A DNA stretch of 64,000 nucleotides from assembly GCA_963712905.1 (NCBI GenBank), contig CAVQJU010000014.1, positions 248,001 through 312,000 of the forward strand. Direction: 5' to 3'. This document shows positions 41,402 through 51,625 of this stretch, piece after piece. Both the position numbers and the translations under genes were made by a program. Origin of the DNA: CAVQJU01 sp963712905 (GTDB lineage: Bacteria > Acidobacteriota > Vicinamibacteria > Vicinamibacterales > CAVVIG01). The number at the start of each line of letters is the position of its first letter. Position 1 is the stretch's first letter. The notes under the pieces are model-generated. The model made no database searches. It saw nothing but the letters and a program-made list of their open reading frames with translations, and was not told the origin of the DNA.

Positions 41402-42267
41402 AGGGCTCGCGCCAGATCGACAACCCTCTTCATCAGCCGGGCGTGCGCCGGCGACGTGAGGAGGGCCCTGAGAAAATACTCCAGGCTCGCCAGCCGCTCG
41501 CGGTTGTCCTCGAGGGCCAGGGCCAGGTAGAGGTACTGGCCGGCCACGTGATGCCGGTGCTGTCTGAGCCGCGCGCCGTACTTTCTCAGGAGATGGCGCC
41601 TCGCCCGCACCAGCGCTTCGGTGTTCGAGCTGATCCCATCGCCGAAGTGATATTTGACCAGCGGCTCCGGCAATCGCACGAAGCGATACGCGTCCGCGAG
41701 GCGGATGAACAGCTCGAGATCGATCAGGCGCGGCAGCGCCTCGTCGAAGTAGCCCGCCCGCTCGAAACACTCGCGCTTGATGACCGCAGACTGGATGCCG
41801 ATGCAGCGGACCTGGTAGTCGAGCGTTCGTTCGTCGATCAGGGCTCCCTGCGTCACCTCGGGCGAGACAAGCACGAGCGATCGCCCGTCGCGCAGGATCA
41901 TCCGCATGTCGCTGTAGAAGACGCCGGTATCGGGGCCCGTGCCGTCGAGCGCCGACATTGCGGCCGCCAGCTTGTTCGGCTCCCACTCGTCGTCGCTGTC
42001 CTGGAACGCCACGTAGCGGCCTTGTGATCGCCTGATCCCGATGTTCCGGGCTACCGCGCAGCCGCGGTGCGGCGTCGCGATCACGTGCACGTTGCCGTGG
42101 CGCTCGTAAGACGCGAGGACGCCTTGCGTCCCGTCGGTCGATCCGTCGTCTACGACGATGAGCTCCAGGTCGGAGAAGGTCTGATTGAGGACGCTGCTGA
42201 TCGCGCGCTCGAGCGTGGAGGCGCGGTTGTAGGTTGGCAGGACGACGCTGACTGCCGGAGCGGCCAT
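41290..42267 (-). CDS. Family 2 glycosyltransferase
   Basis: 325 residues. GT-A fold: SVVLPTYNRASTLERAISSV, LELIVVDDGSTDGTQGVL, GCAVARNIGIRRSQGRYVAF, and the DxD-type QDSDDEWEPNK. The central part (GIQSAVIKRECFERAGYFDE) is acceptor side. It should add a sugar to a surface polysaccharide or lipid. No membrane helix is seen. The C-terminal tail (~285-325) is low complexity and runs antisense through the end of the cytochrome gene. Confidence 0.88.
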   Translation of the reverse strand: MAAPAVSVVLPTYNRASTLERAISSVLNQTFSDLELIVVDDGSTDGTQGVLASYERHGNVHVIATPHRGCAVARNIGIRRSQGRYVAFQDSDDEWEPNKLAAAMSALDGTGPDTGVFYSDMRMILRDGRSLVLVSPEVTQGALIDERTLDYQVRCIGIQSAVIKRECFERAGYFDEALPRLIDLELFIRLADAYRFVRLPEPLVKYHFGDGISSNTEALVRARRHLLRKYGARLRQHRHHVAGQYLYLALALEDNRERLASLEYFLRALLTSPAHARLMKRVVDLARALQRAATVSTLRPSAARLVTAAAGAGAVPPAPGGRDDT

Positions 42268-42336
42268 TGGGCCCGCAGTCTACCACCGGGGATGAAACGG
42301 GCGGGACGCATCGCGCCCCGCCCGTTCCGAGCCCAG

Positions 42337-42916
42337 CTATTCGACGTTCGTCGTGATGGAGTCAGATCCGATTGTCGTCACACCGTCCACCAGAAGGAAC
42401 GTGTTCGTCAGGCTTGTCCCTGGCGGCAGCGCGATGTTCAGAAGCGTAACGTCGGTCAGCGCCGGCGGCACGGCCGTTATGAGCGGCGCCGGTGTCGCCG
42501 AGATGCCGCTGGAGGTCACCCAGACGGTCGTCGGGCCGACGGCGATAGACCAGTACCAAGCCAGCGATGTCGTCCACGTCGAGGGCGAGATGGACAACGT
42601 CAGGTTCATCGGCCCCGTTGAGGTCACGATCGGCGCATCCACGCCGTTGACCTTCAACGTGACGATGGGCACGGGCGAGACGATGCTGACCGCACGCGCG
42701 AGCGTGTTGTTGGCTTCGTTCGCCTCGTTCTGCCCACAGCGGCACCGAGCCGTTGTGCCACTTGTTGTACATGACGATGTCCGACTCGGCGACGTGGCTC
42801 GCGTGCTGCCGGACGCCGACCTTGTCGTCCATGTACAGATCCTCGCCGCGCAGGATCTTGTTCACGCCGGAGTTCTGCATCGACAGGTTGTTGTTGTAGT
42901 GGTTCAGGCCGCGCAC
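42337..42916 (-). pseudogene. Frameshifted hypothetical gene (subtilase-like or surface protein C-terminal fragment)
   Basis: Two frames make one protein: from 42916 GLNHYNNNLSMQNSGVNKIL, RGEDLYMDDKVGVRQHASHV, NKWHNGSVPLWAE; then, after a shift near 42735, NNTLARAVSIVSPVPIVTLK, NGVDAPIVTSTGPMNLTLSI, VDGVTTIGSDSITTNVE to the stop at 42337. The second part looks like beta-sandwich repeats. Its 5' end abuts, at ~42910, a fragment in the opposite direction, so it may be truncated. Function unknown. Confidence 0.5.
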
Positions 42917-43324
42917 GCTTCGACAGCGGGTTTGACGGCGTGGGCACGTATCGACTGACGATGACGCACACGCCGGGGCCGGTCATCGTCAGCGGGGGAG
43001 ACGAGGGGGACCGCTGACCAACGGCGGGACGCACGCCGGCACGATCCTGAAGGGCGATCTCGACGTGTGGACGATCAGCGCGGTCGCCGGAAATCACATC
43101 ACGGTCAACATCAGCGAGGTGACCGACAACGACGACTTCCGCCCGTGGATTCGCTTGTGGTCGCCGACTGGTGGAACCCTCGGCAGCGTCTCGGGCCTCA
43201 GCACGGCGCAGATTCTGAATGTCGTTGCGCCAGTGACCGGCACCTATTTCGTCCTCGTGGGCTCGTTCGACAGCGGTTCGATGGGTCGGGCACGTACACA
43301 CTGGCCGCCCAGGTCGCACCATGA
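42907..43324 (+). pseudogene. Truncated fragment with pre-peptidase C-terminal (PPC) domains
   Basis: A 5'-truncated, frameshifted gene end. Parts of two PPC-like beta domains are visible: FDSGFDGVGTYRLTMTHTPG, then (after a missing G near 43012) LTNGGTHAGTILKGDLDVWT, ISAVAGNHITVNISEVTDND, LNVVAPVTGTYFVLVGSFDS, and after a second shift SGTYTLAAQVAP with stop at 43324. Such domains are found at the end of secreted proteases. There is no start or upstream part; it meets the opposite-strand fragment at ~42910. Confidence 0.6.
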
Positions 43325-43348
43325 GCTCCTGACGGCGGCGTCCGCCTG

Positions 43349-46300
43349 TCAGAAGCTCGAGAGCTTGCGGAGCGGTTCGAGCCAGCCGAACAAGGTGCCC
43401 CCGACTTCCGGGAAGAGCGACGCGATGACGGCCAGCAGCGGCAGCACGCCGTACACCGCGATCCGCTTGATGAACTCCCAGTTGATGTCGACCCGGCCCG
43501 GCGTGGTGGTCCGGAGCCGGCTGAGGACGTGGTCCCGTTCCATGTCAACGAGTATCCAGATCGCTGACAGGGCGGTCGCCGCCACTGCCAGCATGTCGAC
43601 CGTCAGGAGTGAGGCGCGCCCGTTGAAGACGTACAGCAGGTGCGCCGCCGTCAGGGACGTCAGGCACAACATCGCGGCGAACAGGCACGTGATAGTGCGC
43701 GCGACGATGTCCCTGAGGACGAAGGCCATTTGAAGGGCGACGAGCTGTTCGCAGCGCGCGAACCAGCCGGTTGGGGGCCCGGCGTCGGCAATCGCCGCAA
43801 GGGGTGCGCCCGGGCTGTGCGAGGTGGTCGCGCCACGGAGCCAGGCAGTTCGCTGGAGCATCGTGACCAGCGAATCCGAGAGCTTCCACAGGCCGAACCA
43901 CGCTTCGCTTTGAATGATGGCTGCGTGTTCCCGAACACCCATCTCGGCCTGGAGGGTGCAGACGTGCGTGGGCACGGCGAACAACGGCTCGAGCGAGACG
44001 AGGTCCCCCGGGCGGACCCCAAGACGGACCTCCTCCTCGCCTGCGAGGCCGCAAATATTCCCGAGGTTACGAGGTACTTCTGGAATGACGGTCCCGTGTC
44101 GTCCAGCGAGGGCAAGGCTGCGAAAGTCGCGCATCACGCTGTCGGCCATCTGGGCAACCGGCATCAACTCGGTCAGGCGCGGCGGCGCCAGGGAGATCTC
44201 CCAGGGGACTTGCGGAGCGATCTCCTGCAGGTGCTTCTCGATCGGAGTCTGAGCGAGCCGCTTCAGGTGAGATCGTGCCGTGTTCCACAGCGCCAGACCT
44301 TGAGCCAGCTGAAGCAGGCCGAGTCCAAGCGTGGTCCAGGTGCCGACCATCACGAACCAGGAGAACGTCCGTCCCTCGATCGTGCTGACGCGTGTGGTGC
44401 TGACTGCCGCAACGAGCAGAATCAGGAGCAGCGCAGCCGGATAGATCGACGGCATGTTCTGGGCCGGCATGTCCAGCATTCCGGCGAGGCTGCCCTGTCT
44501 CGGCTCGCCGACCGGCGACATGCGTTCGGCAGTGAACAAACCGAATGCGGGGGACCCGCCTCCAAGGCGCGCGTACCCGAACCCTACCAGCGAGAGGCGC
44601 CTGACGCCGGTGAAGACAGCGGTGTAGAAACCGGCCGCAAGGAAAGACCATCAGCGCGGCCGGCGAGATGATGCCGCCTCCGACGATTCGCGCGAGCGTG
44701 AGCCGGCCAGGTGCGCCGATCGTCGCGTCGAGAGCGGTCTGGACGACGAGGACGAAGAACAGGAGCATCGTCACGGCCATTCCGACGAACAACAGCCATC
44801 CGGTCCGCTCGGTCATCGTGAGATTGCCCAGCCGCGCTGCGACGCCCCGAACGACGGCCATCGTACTGCGCCCCGGGTCGATCGACGCCGCCGCGTGCGC
44901 GGTCAATCCCGTCGGGCAGCATTTGCCGCGGCCCATAACTCTTCACTCCGGTGTAGATCACCCCCGCCCACGTTGCGACGGCCGCGAAGGGCACCAGCAG
45001 CGCGGCCGATTCTGGAAGGAGGAACGGGAGCACGATCGCCACTACCCACGCGGCGGCCAGCGACAGCAGCGCGAAGCAGATCGTGAGTGCGAAGCGGTGC
45101 AGGCCGGCAGCCCGATGGAACGTCCGAGGCGGCACCAGCACGCGAACCAAAGGCCACTCGAAAAAGGAGCCGTCCCCGTCCGGATTGTCGAACACCCGCT
45201 TGATCCGGAGCATCACCCAGAGATGCACCGCCACGATCACGAGCACAAGGACGGCGCCGATCCTGAACCGCAGCGGAAGCGGAGGCAGCTGAGCCACGTT
45301 CAGATCAACGGGCGCGGGATTGGCAATCCGCTCCGGCTTGACGGTGGGTAGCGTCCAGTATCCGTCCTCTCCGATGACGTTGATCGACACAGGCGCGATC
45401 GGCACGCATGGCGTGACGGCAGGCGTCCCGCAATAGCCCAGCGACGCCTCGGCAGCCTCGCCCGCGTCACTGAGCGACACAAGGGCGCGCGCAGCGTAGA
45501 AGACACCTTCGGCGGACATGCTCGGGAACGGCTGCCGGCGCAGCGGATCGAACGTGCCCGGTATCTCCGGCTGGTTCGCGAGGTTCAGCGTGTACGACGA
45601 GGCGACGAGCGCGCCCCGCAGGTAGGGCAGGTAGTCCGGATGCAGGTACAGACCGTGCGTACCGAACAGGAACAGCTGCACGTCTGGCGAGGCTCGCTTT
45701 ACCTCGCGAGCCAGGAACAGCACGTCACGATCGTCGGTGGCGAAAATCCCGACGGCGGAAATCTTCTCGTGCCGGATCACATCCAGTATGGAATCGACCG
45801 TCGCCCCGACGACCGGACCGGTGAGCTGCGGACGGAGCGCGGGAATGACGTCGCTCGGCGGCGTCGCCTCGCGCAGGTTCAGCGGGATCACCGGGCCCGA
45901 CAGGAGTGCTGTCCCCGGTTGTGCCAGGGACGGAGCGTCGCTCCGCAGCTGAGCGATGTGCAGCGGAAACTTGAAGACCTTGGCGGACCCGAACACGTCC
46001 CTCTCCGTTGAGGCGTCTGACGACGTCGCGGCTGCGTCCCCTCCGTACGCGGTGTTGCTTTCGTTGAGCAGCGCAACGCCGTTGCCGTCCTTCCATCCGG
46101 GGTTGATCGACTCCAGGTACAGAGCCATCCGCTCCTTCAACACCGACGTCGGCTGGACCGTCGCCATGAAGAGCGCGCCGTGGCTGAACGTCTTCATCTT
46201 CTCGATGTTCTCGTCGGCCGTCGCGGAGCCTGTGATGACGATCCGGCGCGTGAACGACGTTGGAAATGGCGCCTCTCCCAGCACCATCGCCAGTGAGACG

Positions 46301-47262
46301 GTCGATCCGGAGAAGCTCGGGCCCAGGACCCTCAGTGGCCTGTTCGCGCCGCTGCACGCATTCCACGCGCGCAGGAACCAGAGACTGTTCCGGAGCGCTA
46401 CCTGATGGACGCCGGCCGTCGGTGTTTCGAGGACGGTCAGCACGACCTGCATGCTGATGTCCTGTTCCTTGACGCGCCGGAAGATGATGGCGCCGGGCTG
46501 ACGCTCGTGGAGGCGGCTTGCAGACAGGACCGCCACCGGACCCGCGGAAGCACGCGACCAGTCGACGAGCCTCACGCGATCGAAGAGATAGTCCTCCTGC
46601 GCCATTCCGGACTGGGCCGCTGCCAATCCCTGATCGGCAAGCCAGCCGCTGTTGGAGTCCACGTAGTCCGGGATGGTCGCGACAATGAAATCGACGGAGT
46701 AGGCGTGATGATGGGTGCCTTCCCGGCTCCTCTTCACCCCGGTCGCCAGAGCCGCGAGGAGCCGCCAGTCCCGGAATTCGTCCAGCAGCGCCCTCGCTTC
46801 GGCCGCCCGAGTTTTGCCGTCACCGCCATCGTCGGCTAGCATCCAGGCGCCGAGGACGTTGGCGTGTCTCTGGAGCGCTGCGCCGTCGCAGGTGGCAGGT
46901 TCAGTCGGGTTGGAAAAGCGATCGAGACCTGTGCGCAGACTGACCATGGCTTCGAGGATCTGCTGGTCCCTCGCGGATCCCTTCGTGGCCAGCGTTACAG
47001 CCGTCGCACCGGTCAGCGGCGACGCGCTTGTACTGCCCGCGCGAGCGCCTAATGCCCCGTCGAGGGTCTCCAGCACTGGACGGAGATCGGAGACCCACGG
47101 AACGGGTTGGGAGGCGCCGTCCGACTTGTCGCCGCTGCTGCCCGGATCGCCCGGCTTCCCGGCATCCGCCGGTGGGGTTCCTCGCAAGAAGCCGCCGGAG
47201 AGAATCCCGGCGACGAGAACGATGGGAATGAGAGGGTTGTTGTAAAGCTCTGACTTAGCCAT
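43349..47262 (-). CDS. ~1,300-residue membrane protein with periplasmic-binding-like domain, two frameshifts
   Basis: If shifts near 44915 and 44648 are repaired this is one protein. The N-terminal anchor is LIPIVLVAGILSGGF, then a long periplasmic part. About residues 225-560 resemble a type-1 periplasmic binding (ABC-type amino-acid receptor) fold: RLVDWSRASAGPVAVLSASR, LRVLGPSFSGSTVSLAMVLG, RIVITGSATADENIE, DSILDVIRHEKISAVGIFAT, REVKRASPDVQLFLFGTHGL. A membrane bundle begins at ~667 (IGAVLVLVIVAVHLWVML), with more helices near 722-775 and after the shifts (ending RIAVYGVLPLLAVIASLFPE). About ten helices in total. No known domain follows that I recognise. Confidence 0.6.
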
Positions 47263-47495
47263 CCCATCACCTCAATGGCAACCTCTTGCGCTGGGATACG
47301 CGCGGACGGGGTGGGGAAGGGCTCACCCGGCAGACACGGTGACGGGACCCGTTCGCTCATCGGCCAGTTTCTTGACCGATGAAACCGCAGAGTTCGGCGT
47401 GGCGGTGAGCCGCGCCGGAATAGCACCACGTTGACAGCGGGGGCGGTCCGGGCGAAAGTCATCAACGCGGCATCTTCAGCGCGAGCGAGGCCAGC

Positions 47496-47873
47496 ATGAA
47501 GCAGTCGAAGCCGAAGCACACGCCCGCCCCTCGTTCACGATCTGCCCCGTCGCTCGAGGAGCTGATCGCGCGCACCGTGGCCGGCATGAGGCCGATCCCG
47601 TTGTTCCACGAAGTCGAGGAGGCGGTGATCGAGGGCGGCACCGACCTGGAGGCGGCCCTTCAAGCCACCCTGGGGGACGCCGGCGCGGAGTTCGCGGCCT
47701 TCGCGGCGCGGCGCGAGATGGTGATCAACGCGATCATGACCCACTTGCCGCCGGCGGTGCGGAAGGATCTCGACGGCCTGCTGGATCATTTGGAGGTCCG
47801 CGAGATCGCGCACGCCGATCTTGGCTATCGTCTCGGCCTCGAACTCGGCCGTCGGCTCGGGGGTGCGCGGTGA
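47496..47873 (+). CDS. Small hypothetical protein
   Basis: 125 residues. After a basic N-terminus (KQSKPKHTPAPRSRSAPSLE) it is helical: ELIARTVAGMRPIPLFHEVE, EAVIEGGTDLEAALQATLGD, FAARREMVINAIMTHLPPAV, GYRLGLELGRRLGGAR. Soluble, unknown. The 233-base gap to the large membrane protein gene (divergent) holds GTTGACA near 47432 but no clear -10. Confidence 0.5.
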   Translation: MKQSKPKHTPAPRSRSAPSLEELIARTVAGMRPIPLFHEVEEAVIEGGTDLEAALQATLGDAGAEFAAFAARREMVINAIMTHLPPAVRKDLDGLLDHLEVREIAHADLGYRLGLELGRRLGGAR

Positions 47874-47949
47874 GCGAGGAGCCCGACGGCGGGTGCCGCA
47901 GGCACACACGCCGCCGGAACCGTCGCGAACGGCCACGTGGGCCGGCCGC

Positions 47950-49701
47950 TCACGGAATGACGAACGCGTTGTCGTAGGCCTCTGCCAGTTCCTGGCACTG
48001 GTAGGCGTAGTTGCCGCCTTCCGAGTTGATGAGCACCGCCGTCTGGATGCCGTTGGGGTACTCGATGATGCAGGCGTCGAGATTCGTCAGGTCACCACCG
48101 TGGCTCCGATATACGCCATACAGACCGCTGTTCCAGCTGTACGTGGTTGGATTCATCCATCCGAGGAACCCCGTGTCCATCCGCCCGCGCGCGGTGGGCG
48201 TCATGATCTGATTCGTGTACCGGCGATAGGCCATGAACCCGACCAGCTCCACGCTCGACATGAACCATCCGCTGCTGCCACAGCGCGTTCTCCAGTCCCC
48301 GGCTGCCGCACCGGCCGACCCATCGTCGGGAAATCCATAGCGCAGCGTCGGCACGGGATCGTCCGCCTGGCAGTCCGCGTGGACAAACCCGGTCTGGTCG
48401 AGTGCATAGATGCGGACCGCGTCGATATAAAGCCAGGCGATCATGTCCTCGAAGGTGAACGCGAAATCCTCGTAGATCTCCTGAATACCGTCTTCGCCAT
48501 ACAGCAGATATGGGATCGCGACCCTGAACAGGGCGAAGTTCGCATTCTGATACTGGAAGATGTCCTTGTACTTGACCCCGTCGTCGTTGACGCCCTCCAC
48601 ACCCGCGGCAATGTAGGACTCGAGGTCGGCAAGTCGATAGTCTCGGTTCCTGTTGTCGTCCAGGCCGCTGCTGTGGGTCAGCAGGCTGCGAAACGAGAGA
48701 TCGTCCACACCGGGCCCCCGGACCCAGCTGGCGGGCAGGTACGGCTTGATCGAGCTGTCGACCGAAATGCCCTTGTCTTCGAGCAGCTGGACGAGCACGG
48801 TGGCCGTAATCGTCTTGCTCACGCTGGCGATGTTCATCTCCTTGCTGGCGGATTGAGGCGTCGCAGGCGGGTCGGCGCTCGTCCTCGCGACACCGTCCTG
48901 GCGCGTGCTGACCAGAAGACCCTGCTTTGCGATCGCGTACTGGTAACCCACGACCTGGCCTTCGAACGCGTTGCGGATGTTCTGCTCGTAAAGGTCGAGT
49001 CGGAAGTAGGGGAGGTTGCCGACGATGACGGCGGGGCCGAGCTGTTCGAAGGCGACGACGTACTGTCCCGCGGCGACCTGCGCGGCAGCCGTGCGAAGGG
49101 CGGTCAGCGCCCGCGACAGCCGATCGTCTCTGAGGCCGGCCGAGTAAGCGCGGACAATGCCGTCCCAGGCGAGCCACACCCCGACGCCCGCGAGCCTGGA
49201 CTGCACTCGCCCGGCGAATTGACGCTCGGCGCTGTCGGCGGCGTATTGCGTCGCGAACGTCAGCTGGAACACGGACTGCTTCAAATTCTGCAGGGCGCCG
49301 GGGAAGTCGGTCTCCACCTGGATGAGATTGGTCAGTGCTTCCTGCGCGAACTTCACGGCCTGGCTCGCCAGGCGCCCGAACGGGGTTGCCGTAGGCCCAC
49401 CGGGGATGCGTTGAAGGTAAGCGGTCATGACCATCGTCGTTTCCGCGAGTTCTCTCCACGCGGTCGGTCGAGGGGGTTGTGAGGGGGGTGGGTCGACGGG
49501 CACTCCCGCATCGTGGGGTGGCGTGCCCGGCGGCGGCATCATGCGCAACGCAGCCTTCACCTCTGCGAGAGTTCGCTGCCGCGGTGGAATGCGCTGGGGA
49601 CCTTCGGCTGCGGCCCACAGAAGGTGGCTCGACGCGAGGACCAGCGCAACGACCGACATCGACCGGCGCGCCGCCGACTGAGTCAAAGGAAACGGTGCCA
49701 T
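47950..49701 (-). CDS. Secreted serine hydrolase, class C beta-lactamase/esterase family
   Basis: 583 residues. Signal peptide (SVVALVLASSHLLWAAAEG), an N-terminal region of ~200 residues with helices, then the hydrolase: SxxK nucleophile in NIASVSKTITATVLVQLLED, RSLLTHSSGLDDNRN, YxN motif in FQYQNANFALFRVA, a long insertion, and the third motif as RSHGGDLTN (HGG instead of KTG). Family members are penicillin-binding-like peptidases or esterases. The HGG third motif and the insertion argue against classical beta-lactam hydrolysis. It is the last chromosomal gene before the integrative region. Confidence 0.82.
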   Translation of the reverse strand: MAPFPLTQSAARRSMSVVALVLASSHLLWAAAEGPQRIPPRQRTLAEVKAALRMMPPPGTPPHDAGVPVDPPPSQPPRPTAWRELAETTMVMTAYLQRIPGGPTATPFGRLASQAVKFAQEALTNLIQVETDFPGALQNLKQSVFQLTFATQYAADSAERQFAGRVQSRLAGVGVWLAWDGIVRAYSAGLRDDRLSRALTALRTAAAQVAAGQYVVAFEQLGPAVIVGNLPYFRLDLYEQNIRNAFEGQVVGYQYAIAKQGLLVSTRQDGVARTSADPPATPQSASKEMNIASVSKTITATVLVQLLEDKGISVDSSIKPYLPASWVRGPGVDDLSFRSLLTHSSGLDDNRNRDYRLADLESYIAAGVEGVNDDGVKYKDIFQYQNANFALFRVAIPYLLYGEDGIQEIYEDFAFTFEDMIAWLYIDAVRIYALDQTGFVHADCQADDPVPTLRYGFPDDGSAGAAAGDWRTRCGSSGWFMSSVELVGFMAYRRYTNQIMTPTARGRMDTGFLGWMNPTTYSWNSGLYGVYRSHGGDLTNLDACIIEYPNGIQTAVLINSEGGNYAYQCQELAEAYDNAFVIP

Positions 49702-49823
49702 ATGCTCTCCTCCGGCTATACAAACGCCGGCGGCGAGCGATTTCCCTCAGGGGCAGCCAACCATGAAGGCGCGCTGCCGAAGCTCGGGATCAGCAGAAGG
49801 GAAAATGAGGATGTGAAAAAGAG

Positions 49824-49872
49824 TGGTGGACGACGGGAGGATCGAACTCCCGACCTCCGCGTTGCGAACGCG
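49824..49872 (-). repeat. Distal attachment copy: displaced tRNA-Ala 3' half
   Basis: From the CCA end (TGG on the plus strand, 49824) to the anticodon stem it repeats the 3' part of the tRNA at 55320-55395. The T-arm stem differs, but both strands changed so pairing is kept. The acceptor 3' strand GTCGTCC still pairs with the 5' strand GGGCGGC of the intact tRNA through G-U. No 5' half is present. Confidence 0.75.
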
Positions 49873-49899
49873 CTCGCCTTGGCCAGATTGGCGCGGAAA

Positions 49900-50232
49900 T
49901 CAGGCCCGCTTTCGCTTGCCGCGTGAACGGGACGTGAATGGGCGAATCGCCTGCTGCTGGTCCCGGCGGGTCGCTTCCGCGTAGATGCTCAACAGGACGT
50001 CGGGCGTTTTCCAGTCGCCCTGCGCTGTACGGCCGGAATAGCCCGGCGCTACGTGACCACCAGTCGATAGGCGCCCGTGCGGCGGGTCGCCCAATGGAAC
50101 GTGAAGCCGCCCGCTTTCCGTCCGTAGGGCACGTCCGCCCACTGGCACAGCCGCTCCAGCCGCTGCCGGACCGCGTTCGGCCAGTCGCGCGCGGTGTCTC
50201 CGGCAGGCGGGTCGGCTTTCCGAAGGGGAGCA
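49900..50232 (-). pseudogene. Tyrosine recombinase C-terminal remnant
   Basis: Minus-strand fragments in two frames: RDWPNAVRQRLERLCQWADV, GGFTFHWATRRTGA (box II, HxLRHTGA-like), then after a shift QGDWKTPDVLLSIYAEATRR (box II His/Trp and Tyr nucleophile) and FTSRSRGKRKRA to a stop at 49900. It is not the same subfamily as the integrase at 54.2 kb. It ends 28 bases from the distal attachment copy, as integrases usually do. Confidence 0.7.
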
Positions 50233-50235
50233 ACC

Positions 50236-50580
50236 TCATCTCTTCGACAGCTTCCGGGCCATCTCGTCCAGCAGTCCTTCCGCCTGATGACACAGTCCGT
50301 GGTTGAACCCGTGCGTCACGTGGTTCACTGACACCACCAGCGTCCCGTCTGGTTTCGTTAGCGTGCCCACAGCGTGGAGCCGCATCTTGGCTTGGTTCTC
50401 CAGTGTGAAGATCACGTCGGCCTCGGCCTTGGTCTTCGTGAGCACGAGTTCGGACGGCCGCGCCTGCATCGCCTCGACGACGCAGGTGGCGAGCTTCTGA
50501 TCGTCGCTGTCCGTCGGGTTCGCCGGCAGCACGTAGACGTGGAGGAACTTTAACAGAATCAGGATCAGCGTAAGACTCAT
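50236..50580 (-). CDS. Small membrane-anchored hypothetical protein
   Basis: 114 residues: anchor (SLTLILILLKFLHVYVL), then DDQKLATCVVEAMQARPSEL, TKAEADVIFTLENQAKMRLH, GTLTKPDGTLVVSVNHVTHG, GLCHQAEGLLDEMARKLSKR. Possibly an exported protein of unknown role. The ATG is 5 bases after the stop of the gene at 50586-51092, so both are co-transcribed. Confidence 0.55.
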   Translation of the reverse strand: MSLTLILILLKFLHVYVLPANPTDSDDQKLATCVVEAMQARPSELVLTKTKAEADVIFTLENQAKMRLHAVGTLTKPDGTLVVSVNHVTHGFNHGLCHQAEGLLDEMARKLSKR

Positions 50581-50585
50581 GCCCA

Positions 50586-51092
50586 CTACTCCCGGTAGAG
50601 CCCAGGCGTCGGCATCTTCGCGGGCGTGTTGCTCTGGAGCACGTTCGAGAACGTGCTGAACGGAACGTCGACCGTGAAGTTTCGGTTGTCTTTGTTGTCC
50701 GCCATCCCCAACGTCATCGTGATGCCGTTGAAGTTGGTGGAGTTCAATCGAAAATAGATTCGCACGAGCGAGCTCTGATTCGCGGTGATCGAGCCAAAGC
50801 CTGCGGCGACGATCTGATCGCGGCTGATCTCGTTGCGCTCACGCTCGACGCCGTTCAGCGTGATGGACAGCCGGGCGTACTGCCACACCGCGGAGCCGCC
50901 CGCGTTCTCGCGCACGCGAATCGGGGACTCGAGCGCCGCGAGGAACCGCGTGTCGAGACTCGGGTGAATGACAAGGCTCCCTTCACCGATCGCGCTGACG
51001 TTCGCGGCAGGCACCGCCGGCGTCGGCGCTGCGTCACTACCACCGCACGCGACGGCCGCCACGAGACACACGCCGGTCAGAAATCGTTTCAT
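50586..51092 (-). CDS. Lipoprotein of unknown function
   Basis: 168 residues; lipobox LTGVCLVAAVACGGSDAA (Cys at ~16). Mature part beta-rich: IGEGSLVIHPSLDTRFLAAL, IRVRENAGGSAVWQYARLSI, TLNGVERERNEISRDQIVAA, SLVRIYFRLNSTNFNGITMT. Cargo of the left element. No family recognised. Confidence 0.6.
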   Translation of the reverse strand: MKRFLTGVCLVAAVACGGSDAAPTPAVPAANVSAIGEGSLVIHPSLDTRFLAALESPIRVRENAGGSAVWQYARLSITLNGVERERNEISRDQIVAAGFGSITANQSSLVRIYFRLNSTNFNGITMTLGMADNKDNRNFTVDVPFSTFSNVLQSNTPAKMPTPGLYRE

Positions 51093-51251
51093 AAGCGCGA
51101 TCCTTTCGAATGGGCGCGCAGTATACAGCAGAGGTGCGGGCAGAATCTTGGCCGTGAACGCAACGTGAATGACAGCAGGCGAAAGACCACACTCCCGATC
51201 GCTCGGCTGGGGCCGTTCTGAGCGCTCGATGCTGAATCTCGTAGGAAAGAG

Positions 51252-51296
51252 TGGTGGACGACAGGAGGATCGAACTCCTGACCTCCGCGTTGCGAA
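51252..51296 (-). repeat. Middle attachment copy: second displaced tRNA-Ala 3' half
   Basis: It repeats TGGTGGACGAC..., the T-loop GGATCGAACTCC and GACCTCCGCGTTGCGAA. The T-stem again differs by a compensated pair (CAGGAG/CTCCTG on the minus strand). It marks the join between two tandem elements. Confidence 0.72.
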
Positions 51297-51625
51297 TGCT
51301 CGCGGGCGTAAGGCTTATCTGGTTGGCGCATCAGCACATCGCCGAAACAGGAGGCACTGATGTGCCCATCTCGGATTCCCGCGCCAACCCGCATAGTTCT
51401 GCATCGTGATGCGGAGCGGATGGGCACAGAAGCGGGCACATCGCTTCAACGACTTACGAGCGTTCTTCAGCGACTGAGCTTTCGGGATGGCCGAGCTTTA
51501 GACGGCGGATCAGGATCGATGCGAGCGGCAGGCGCGGGCGTTTGTTCATGCCCAAGTAGCCAGTCGCCGCCGCTCGAATCAGTGCCCAGAATGGCTCCTG
51601 CCGGTTCTAGAGGGCAATCTCGAGC
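51297..51625. other. No gene recognised
   Basis: No frame here shows a recognisable domain or a convincing start. The GATGTGCCCATC and GATGGGCAC words (near 51360 and 51417) form a weak inverted pair. It may be the remains of the element's right-hand gene. Confidence 0.4.

Noticed and set aside
44600..44940. Programmed frameshifting in the large membrane protein
   Set aside because: Two shifts within 300 bases, one in a plain TTT run, with no slippery heptamer plus structure; more likely sequence errors.
49824..49872. Possible second and third tRNA genes (here and at 51252)
   Set aside because: Only the T arm, acceptor 3' strand and part of the anticodon arm are present; the 5' half is missing, so they are attachment copies.
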